From: Plenodomus lindquistii
Taxonomy: Eukaryota; Ascomycota; Dothideomycetes; Pleosporales; Leptosphaeriaceae
DNA length: 64,000 nucleotides
Direction of reading: 5' to 3'
Assembly: GCA_025504975.1 (NCBI GenBank)
Contig: JANUWI010000023.1
Location: 87,510 to 151,509, forward strand
Shown: positions 59,157 to 64,000 of the stretch, one piece after another
Layout: every line of letters begins with the position of its first letter
Position numbering within the stretch: the first letter of the stretch is position 1
The notes under the pieces: generated by a model
What the model was told of the DNA's origin: nothing
What the model saw: the letters and a program-made list of their open reading frames with translations, nothing else
Database searches by the model: none
Program-made: the position numbers and the translations under genes

Positions 59157-59494
59157 AAGAGTGACAAAGCCACTGAAGAAGAACTCGATTGGATTTTTAT
59201 TCTTTCTGTAAAATGAAGACTCTAAATATCTCTTGTGAGGAGATACTTTTCGTTTCTTGTTGGATCTACAGAAAGAAACTCGTCAGGAGCGACAGGAGAG
59301 CAGTTTATATACATCGCCTCGGGGGGATTCCCCCGATGAGTCTGCCTTGCCTCCGAGATAAGCGCTGGGCTTGTCTCAGAATACCGGTTTTACAGTGGGA
59401 CCGGCGGCAAGCAAAGGATATCGTTCGCTGGGCTTATCTGTAGAGATGTTGGCCCGAGGGGAGCGTGTTGGTATTCATAGTTCTGGTTAACCGA
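59157..59494 (-). repeat. pLTR B (5' copy of element 1)
   Basis: Near-identical to pLTR A, with one extra T near 59197 and one extra G in the hairpin. It lies upstream of ORF1, separated by GGGTTAGGGTTA. The TATA complement is at 59304-59311, making it the likely promoter for element 1. Confidence 0.88.
59206..59295 (-). ncRNA. Hammerhead ribozyme B
   Basis: Same 90-nt sequence and fold as ribozyme A. Predicted cleavage is between 59223 and 59222. It lies between the TATA box and ORF1. Confidence 0.85.
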
Positions 59495-59636
59495 TTAGGG
59501 TTAGGGTCAGGGTTAGGGTTAGGGTTAGGGTTAAGGTTTAGGGTTAGGGTTAGGGTTAGGGTTAGGGTTAGGGTTAGGGTTAGGGTTAGGGTTAGGGTTA
59601 GGGTTAGGGTTAGGGTTAGGGTTAGGGTTAGGGTTA
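59495..59636 (+). repeat. Interstitial telomere tract 2
   Basis: About 23 TTAGGG repeats with variants near the left end (TCAGGG, TTAAGG, TTTAGGG). Separates elements 1 and 2 and has the same polarity as tract 1: a second former chromosome end. Confidence 0.97.
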
Positions 59637-59996
59637 AAGAGTGACAAAGCCACTGAAGAAGAACTCGATTGGATTTTATTCTTTCTGTAAAATGAAGACT
59701 CTAAATATCTCTTGTGAGGAGATACTTTTCGTTTCTTGTTGGATCTACAGAAAGAAACTCGTCAGGAGCGACAGGAGAGCAGTTTATATATACATCGCCT
59801 CGGGGGGATTCCCCCGATGAGTCTGCCTTGCCTCCGAGATAAGCGCTGGGCTTGTCTCAGAATACCGGTTTTACAGTGGGACCGGCGGCAAGCAAAGGAT
59901 ATCGTTCGCTGGGCTTATCTGTAGAGATGTTGGCCCGAGGGGAGCGTGTTGGTATTCATAGTTCTGGTTAACCGATTAGGGTTAGGGTCAGGGTTA
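59637..59996 (-). repeat. pLTR C (3' copy of element 2)
   Basis: Direct repeat of A, B and D. It has an extra TA in the TATA region (complement 59783-59792). Followed by the GATTAGGGTTAGGGTCAGGG junction and the AGCGCC stem-loop. Confidence 0.88.
59685..59774 (-). ncRNA. Hammerhead ribozyme C
   Basis: Same 90-nt sequence and fold as ribozyme A. Predicted cleavage is between 59702 and 59701. Confidence 0.85.
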
Positions 59997-60009
59997 GCGC
60001 CTTGGCGCT

Positions 60010-60534
60010 TGCCCTTCTCCTATTCCGTCTGTTTCCAGAAACCGCAATGGTCGACCTTAATCGAAATAACACCGAAATGACTTACCAATCTCCTCTCGTT
60101 CTTTCCCCAATTGTCCTTCTTCCCCCAACGTCAAAATGGCTGTAAGAGAATTGGGCAAATGATCTCCCGACTCTTCGCACAGTACTTTGTGTCTTCGCCG
60201 AGGCTACTAGCACGTTTCGTGTGGTACTAAGAAGGGGCAAACCATTTTCCAGGTTCCTCTCAAAACAACCATGTTGATGCTCCTTGAAGTGTGAAAGCTA
60301 GGCATGGTGCGTCGCGATACACAGCAAGGGTCAGGAAAGGTTCCAAATACCACTATTCACCCCTATCCATCCCTTCGCAATGCGCTTCAGTATCCGGGTT
60401 GCCCCTTCAATATTCACGGCTGACAGGCGAAGAGGTTTCAGGCGGGCTTCAGGTGGTGTGAGGTTCCTGGAAGGGTGTCAACGGCTTCAAGCATTACGCA
60501 GGAAGCAGCGCTCTGGTTTGATAATAGATGGCGC
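60010..60534 (-). other. 3' untranslated region of element 2
   Basis: Homologous to 55526-56045. The right end carries a patch (GCTCTGGTTTGATAATAGAT) that differs completely from copy 1, while both flanks align. Confidence 0.7.
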
Positions 60535-62859
60535 TCAGGTCAGAGCTTGAGGGGGCTGGTAGGGCATTTCTGTGCTTAAGGAAGACACAGATACCGACAA
60601 ATCCTCGATGTCGATTTCTTCGATTTCCTTGGTAAGGATATTTCGATTTACCGCTCGCACAGAGTCCCACATGGACTTTGTACGTTTCTTGGCAACAAGA
60701 ACATTCGGTGGGTATGGCAGGTCCGTAAGCCCATGACGGAACCATGCTTTCCTCATGTTCTCCCAGATAGCGGTCGAAGAAACCTGATCCCATACGGGGT
60801 TATATTCGGACACGGCAATGATTGCTTTCGTCCTTTCCCTTTTCTCCAGCCCGGAGCCGGGAAAGTAAGATCGCCATTGGACTTGCCGTGCCCAGGAGTG
60901 TAACACCCGATTTGGCCAGCCGCGCGCTCGGAGCCACGACAAAAATGTCGCCTTCCATGTCAAAAAGTATGACTCCTTATAGCATATTGCGCGGACCCGG
61001 CTGAGCTCGCCTTTGATCATCCCCTTCTTGACCGACAGGGGATGGGCGCTTGCCCATGGGATATATTGGTGGTGGCTAAGCGCCTTGTGATAAGGCGCGA
61101 AGCACACCTCCGCCGACTCGGGGTGCGTGTGGAAGCGTACGTCGAGGAACGGGAGTTCGTGGGCGGAATGCGTCCATTGGATCGAAAGTCCGGGGACGCG
61201 TAATCGATCTAGCGCTTCGTCCGAAGGGTCAAGGGCGAAGATATCATCAATGTATCGTCTGTAAAACAGAGATGGTGACGCGTTGATGAATCCTTGTTCG
61301 TAGAAGGCCATGAAAAGGTTTGCAAAGACTGGAGCGCAATGTAGCCCCATTGGCACTCCGTCTGTCTGACTAACCAAGTATGGTCCGAGCTGAAACAAGG
61401 CGCTAAACCAGATTCGTTCGGCAGCGTCTAAAATCCAGTTCCTGGTCTGCTCATCATACCAGTCGCCGGAAGATAAGATAAGCTGCAGGGCATCACGAAA
61501 ATACCTCCATTGAATATTCGTGTACATGCCCGTCACATCTCCAGAATGGAGACGTGGAGAAGTTTCCAATCTCCTATTAAAATCTGCGACTTCTGAACAC
61601 AGATTCCGACTGCTTTCACATATCCATGGGAAAGATCGTTGAACCGGTAAGAGAAGGGCGTGCAAAATCCTGGCCAGCGGTCCTAACACATAAGAATGCA
61701 TAGGGACTATTGGCCGAATCTTCCATGGATTTTTGTGAATCTTTGGGATACCATGGAAGACAGGGATTGTCGTATTGGAATACGCTGAACGCCAGAATTT
61801 TTGTACCTTTTTTGAAGAAAGGAACGGAAAAACTTCGCCGTTGGGCATCTTGAGCATTCTACCGTTCAGGTCATTGACGCAACCCGTGAAGAAATCGGTA
61901 AAAGCTTCCTTTCCTTGATGCTGAACCTCAAACAGCGGACGGCGCTCCCTGGGAGGGAGATGCGCTGTTGAAGGTGATGGTAGATCCAAAAAGGCTTGGA
62001 TTTGTTCCTCGTACCATTCACGAGTGACGACGACAATCCCCAGGTTTTTGTCGGTGATGAAAGCCAGAAGCTGAGCTTCCGACAGCCATCTTTGCAGGTT
62101 TTTTGGATGGACGGTCACATGAAAGAGAGCATCGTCCTTTACATCTCGTCGGGGTATAGATCGCTCATGGAGCGCATGACGCAGAGTCTTCCTCCCGTCA
62201 AGAATACCATCTGCAAACCAGTCGTCGTCAATGCCAGGGTCCCAACCGGAAGCGAGATACGGGATTGATTTCGCCCAGTCGGGGGTAACGTCATCTTGAT
62301 CGTTACCTTTTTTCCAAAAATAGGTGAGGAGTCTGGCCTTGCGGCAAAGTTCCTCGAACCAATCTTCAGCAACCTTTTCCGAATATCGAATAGGGAAGAG
62401 GTGTTTCAAGTTTACACTAAGGGTGTACTCGATGTCCGGGGGAAGTCTGACACCATCGAGTTTGTGTACACCTGGTTTCCATGACATGAGAGTCTCAAAC
62501 CAATGAGACGGCCATGTACGCCAGATGTACATGTGTTGTGCAGTGTTACTTGAGAGTTGGTAGAACTCCAAAGGCAGCTTGCCTGATGCAAAGGGAGCCG
62601 GTGCATCTAAGGCTTCTTGGGCTGCCTTCTGGAGGAAGAACCGCGTTTTCCGTTTTTTTGTTGGCGGTTCTTCTTCCCAATTTTGTTGGGATTCTTCTGG
62701 TTTTTGGTCTTGGAGGGACCAGCCCCTCTCCGACCTTTTCCCGATTTTTTCTTGTTGGCTTTGGCCTTGTCTTGGGCAGACTGCCTTTGCCGTTTCGCGA
62801 TTTCTTTGACGAACACTTCGAGACTTTTGGAGTCCGTTGGCATGACGGCTGTCCCGTCT
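60535..62859 (-). CDS. Penelope-like reverse transcriptase, element 2 (frame open from 62859)
   Basis: Almost the same protein as copy 1 over the 678 residues from the TTG at 62571. Observed differences are QHMYIW for QYMYIW, NRRLE for NKRLE, ILTKEI for ILFKEI and PPQALT for SPRALT. All RT motifs, including YIDD and the motif A aspartate, are intact. The frame is open up to 62859 and overlaps ORF1; the PPTKKRKTR segment is conserved. No ATG lies near its 5' end. Conservation with mostly synonymous changes suggests both copies descend from active elements. Confidence 0.9.
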   Translation of the reverse strand, partial: RRDSRHANGLQKSRSVRQRNRETAKAVCPRQGQSQQEKIGKRSERGWSLQDQKPEESQQNWEEEPPTKKRKTRFFLQKAAQEALDAPAPFASGKLPLEFYQLSSNTAQHMYIWRTWPSHWFETLMSWKPGVHKLDGVRLPPDIEYTLSVNLKHLFPIRYSEKVAEDWFEELCRKARLLTYFWKKGNDQDDVTPDWAKSIPYLASGWDPGIDDDWFADGILDGRKTLRHALHERSIPRRDVKDDALFHVTVHPKNLQRWLSEAQLLAFITDKNLGIVVVTREWYEEQIQAFLDLPSPSTAHLPPRERRPLFEVQHQGKEAFTDFFTGCVNDLNGRMLKMPNGEVFPFLSSKKVQKFWRSAYSNTTIPVFHGIPKIHKNPWKIRPIVPMHSYVLGPLARILHALLLPVQRSFPWICESSRNLCSEVADFNRRLETSPRLHSGDVTGMYTNIQWRYFRDALQLILSSGDWYDEQTRNWILDAAERIWFSALFQLGPYLVSQTDGVPMGLHCAPVFANLFMAFYEQGFINASPSLFYRRYIDDIFALDPSDEALDRLRVPGLSIQWTHSAHELPFLDVRFHTHPESAEVCFAPYHKALSHHQYIPWASAHPLSVKKGMIKGELSRVRAICYKESYFLTWKATFLSWLRARGWPNRVLHSWARQVQWRSYFPGSGLEKRERTKAIIAVSEYNPVWDQVSSTAIWENMRKAWFRHGLTDLPYPPNVLVAKKRTKSMWDSVRAVNRNILTKEIEEIDIEDLSVSVSSLSTEMPYQPPQALT

Positions 62860-63605
62860 CTACGTGCTCTTTTAACTGTGCTAGATTTCTTTGCCCTAAG
62901 GCTCATCTGTTTCTGCGCAGTATTCTCTCCAATTGATATGGCTGATTGTACCAGGGACAGGGAGCAGGCGGGGTCGAGCAGAATAGCCGAGGCCTCAAAG
63001 CTCACCCCTTCCATCTGGGCGATGGGTAACCAGCTTCTGTGTAGTAAATTCGCCTGCTGTGTCTGGTTGCATAGACCGGTCAGGGATTGCACCTCAAGGT
63101 CCTTGATTTCGATCATGCGGGTGAGTGACAGCTTTTTGGCTTCCTTGAGAGATTCATCGAAATTTCGCGGGATGCTACCGCCGTGTTCAGCAAGCTTGCT
63201 GACCTGAATGGACGGAGCACGAAGGGATTTAAGCTCCAGGATAGAGTCGAAGTTTTCTTTAGCGATGCAATCTCTCCATTCCGCGAGGAGGGAGACTGCA
63301 AGCGCTTTCTTGACGTGTGCTTGCACAATGTTGTCAAGATTGACTCGAGTTCTGTCCTGTGCTACGGCTGGAACGCTAGACACCAGTTGTGCAACGCTGC
63401 GCGAGTTGACGATTTTCTTCAGAAAAGCAGAAACGACTTCAAGCCCGAGGGCCATTCGTCGATTATGCAATTCCGAATTGACGCTGGATTGGGTTTCAAC
63501 GGGAATGGTTGACGAGTCAACCTCCATATCGTCTTGGCGGGGTGAGGGGCCCGCCCTGGCGCGGTTCTGCTGTCCTCGTTGAGGAGTGTGTGGTGAAGCG
63601 GACAT
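62607..63605 (-). CDS. ORF1 protein of terminal retroelement, copy 2
   Basis: 332 residues from the shared ATG (MSASPHTPQ). Nearly identical to copy 1 until the RT overlap, where several residues differ (NRQQKNGKR versus DRQRKSGKR; LEVFVK versus LEMFVK). The upstream A-run is one base shorter, so the alternative N-terminal extension seen in copy 1 is out of frame here. This supports the internal ATG as the true start. Function as for copy 1. Confidence 0.8.
   Translation of the reverse strand: MSASPHTPQRGQQNRARAGPSPRQDDMEVDSSTIPVETQSSVNSELHNRRMALGLEVVSAFLKKIVNSRSVAQLVSSVPAVAQDRTRVNLDNIVQAHVKKALAVSLLAEWRDCIAKENFDSILELKSLRAPSIQVSKLAEHGGSIPRNFDESLKEAKKLSLTRMIEIKDLEVQSLTGLCNQTQQANLLHRSWLPIAQMEGVSFEASAILLDPACSLSLVQSAISIGENTAQKQMSLRAKKSSTVKRARRDGTAVMPTDSKSLEVFVKEIAKRQRQSAQDKAKANKKKSGKGRRGAGPSKTKNQKNPNKIGKKNRQQKNGKRGSSSRRQPKKP
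62736..62742 (-). promoter_or_regulatory. Candidate -1 frameshift heptamer G GGA AAA, copy 2
   Basis: Same heptamer, frame and downstream hairpin as in copy 1. Confidence 0.6.
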
Positions 63606-63644
63606 GGTGACCAAAAGAGTTGTTGTTGAGGAGGGTTAGGGTTA

Positions 63645-64000
63645 AAGAGTGACAGAGCCACTGAAGAGGAACTCGATTGGATTTTATTCTTTCTGTAAAA
63701 TGAAGACTCTAAATATCTCTTGTGAGGAGATACTTTTCGTTTCTTGTTGGATCTACAGAAAGAAACTCGTCAGGAGCGACAGGAGAGCAGTTTATATACA
63801 TCGCCTCGGGGGGATTCCCCCGATGAGTCTGCCTTGCCTCCGAGATAAGCGCTGGGCTTGTCTCAGAATACCGGTTTTACAGTGGGACCGGCGGCAAGCA
63901 AAGGATATCGTTCGCTGGGCTTATCTGTAGAGATGTTGGCCCGAGGGGAGCGTGTTGGTATTCATAGTTCTGGTTAACCGATTAGGGTTAGGGTCAGGGT
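63645..64000 (-). repeat. pLTR D (5' copy of element 2)
   Basis: Fourth copy of the module, upstream of ORF1 of element 2, preceded by GGGTTAGGGTTA at 63633-63644. The TATA complement is at 63791-63798. It ends in TTAGGG and TCAGGGT at the window edge. Confidence 0.88.
63693..63782 (-). ncRNA. Hammerhead ribozyme D
   Basis: Same 90-nt sequence and fold as ribozyme A. Predicted cleavage is between 63710 and 63709. Confidence 0.85.

Larger units (their letters stand above)
55155..59494 (-). mobile_element. Telomere-associated Penelope-like retroelement, copy 1
   Basis: Order on the minus strand: pLTR (59494-59157), a short telomeric dodecamer, ORF1, RT, about 530 bp of 3' UTR, stem-loop, telomeric variant, second pLTR (55490-55155), then telomere tract 1. 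Both pLTRs are direct repeats of about 337 bp carrying a hammerhead ribozyme. The RT is of the Penelope-like type without a visible GIY-YIG endonuclease, as in Athena and Coprina elements that use telomere ends as primers. Its 5' end faces the chromosome end and its 3' end faces inward, the polarity expected if a G-rich overhang primed reverse transcription. Confidence 0.85.
59637..64000 (-). mobile_element. Telomere-associated Penelope-like retroelement, copy 2
   Basis: Same organisation as copy 1: pLTR C, stem-loop, 3' UTR, RT, ORF1, telomeric dodecamer and pLTR D, which reaches the window edge at TCAGGGT. Protein differences from copy 1 are few, and most nucleotide differences in the RT core are synonymous. 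Its distal flank is outside the window; more copies or the present telomere are expected there. Confidence 0.85.

Overview
The window reads as the right end of a filamentous ascomycete (Pezizomycotina) chromosome. Four things point there: a highly reducing polyketide synthase with short fungal introns, Zn2Cys6-family regulators, TTAGGG telomere repeats whose G-rich strand runs rightward, and a long AT-rich domain almost free of CpA and TpG, the mark of saturated repeat-induced point mutation (RIP, CpA to TpA).

Layout. (1) 1-7.5 kb is normal-GC gene space: the 3' end of a reducing PKS, then two fungal transcription factors on the minus strand. The second has an apparent one-base frameshift. 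(2) 7.5-25 kb is a RIP graveyard: three Fot1/pogo transposon relics, a solo LTR with a perfect 5-bp target duplication, a decayed 7-kb Ty3/gypsy element, a second gypsy fragment and a 673-bp tandem duplication. (3) 25.6-36.6 kb is equally AT-rich, yet it carries open reading frames: three small intron-containing genes and a very long RecQ-like, telomere-linked-helicase (TLH) type gene with only five nonsense codons in about 2,040. (4) 36.6-43.5 kb is a satellite of about 40 units of 153 or 164 bp with higher-order structure. It separates the helicase from a second, colinear copy of its C-terminal third (43.5-45.0 kb). (5) 45.8-53.7 kb is an apparently intact, unRIPped chromovirus (gag, pol, chromodomain, essentially identical 212-bp LTRs) inserted on the minus strand into decayed satellite. 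(6) At 55.05 kb a telomere tract marks a former chromosome end. Beyond it lie two complete copies of a telomere-associated retroelement, separated by a second telomere tract.

The terminal elements are the most notable content. Each has a 5' ORF1 and a Penelope-like reverse transcriptase (YIDD box, no GIY-YIG endonuclease seen). Each body is flanked by direct repeats (pLTRs) that include telomeric repeats, a TATA box and a hammerhead ribozyme. All lie on the minus strand, so their RNA ends in CCCUAA-type sequence able to pair with a G-rich telomere overhang. The RT frame has no nearby AUG and overlaps ORF1 by about 84 codons in the -1 frame. A GGGAAAA heptamer followed by a hairpin sits in that overlap, suggesting a frameshifted ORF1-RT fusion.

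All calls come from reading the sequence. No database search or folding program was run.
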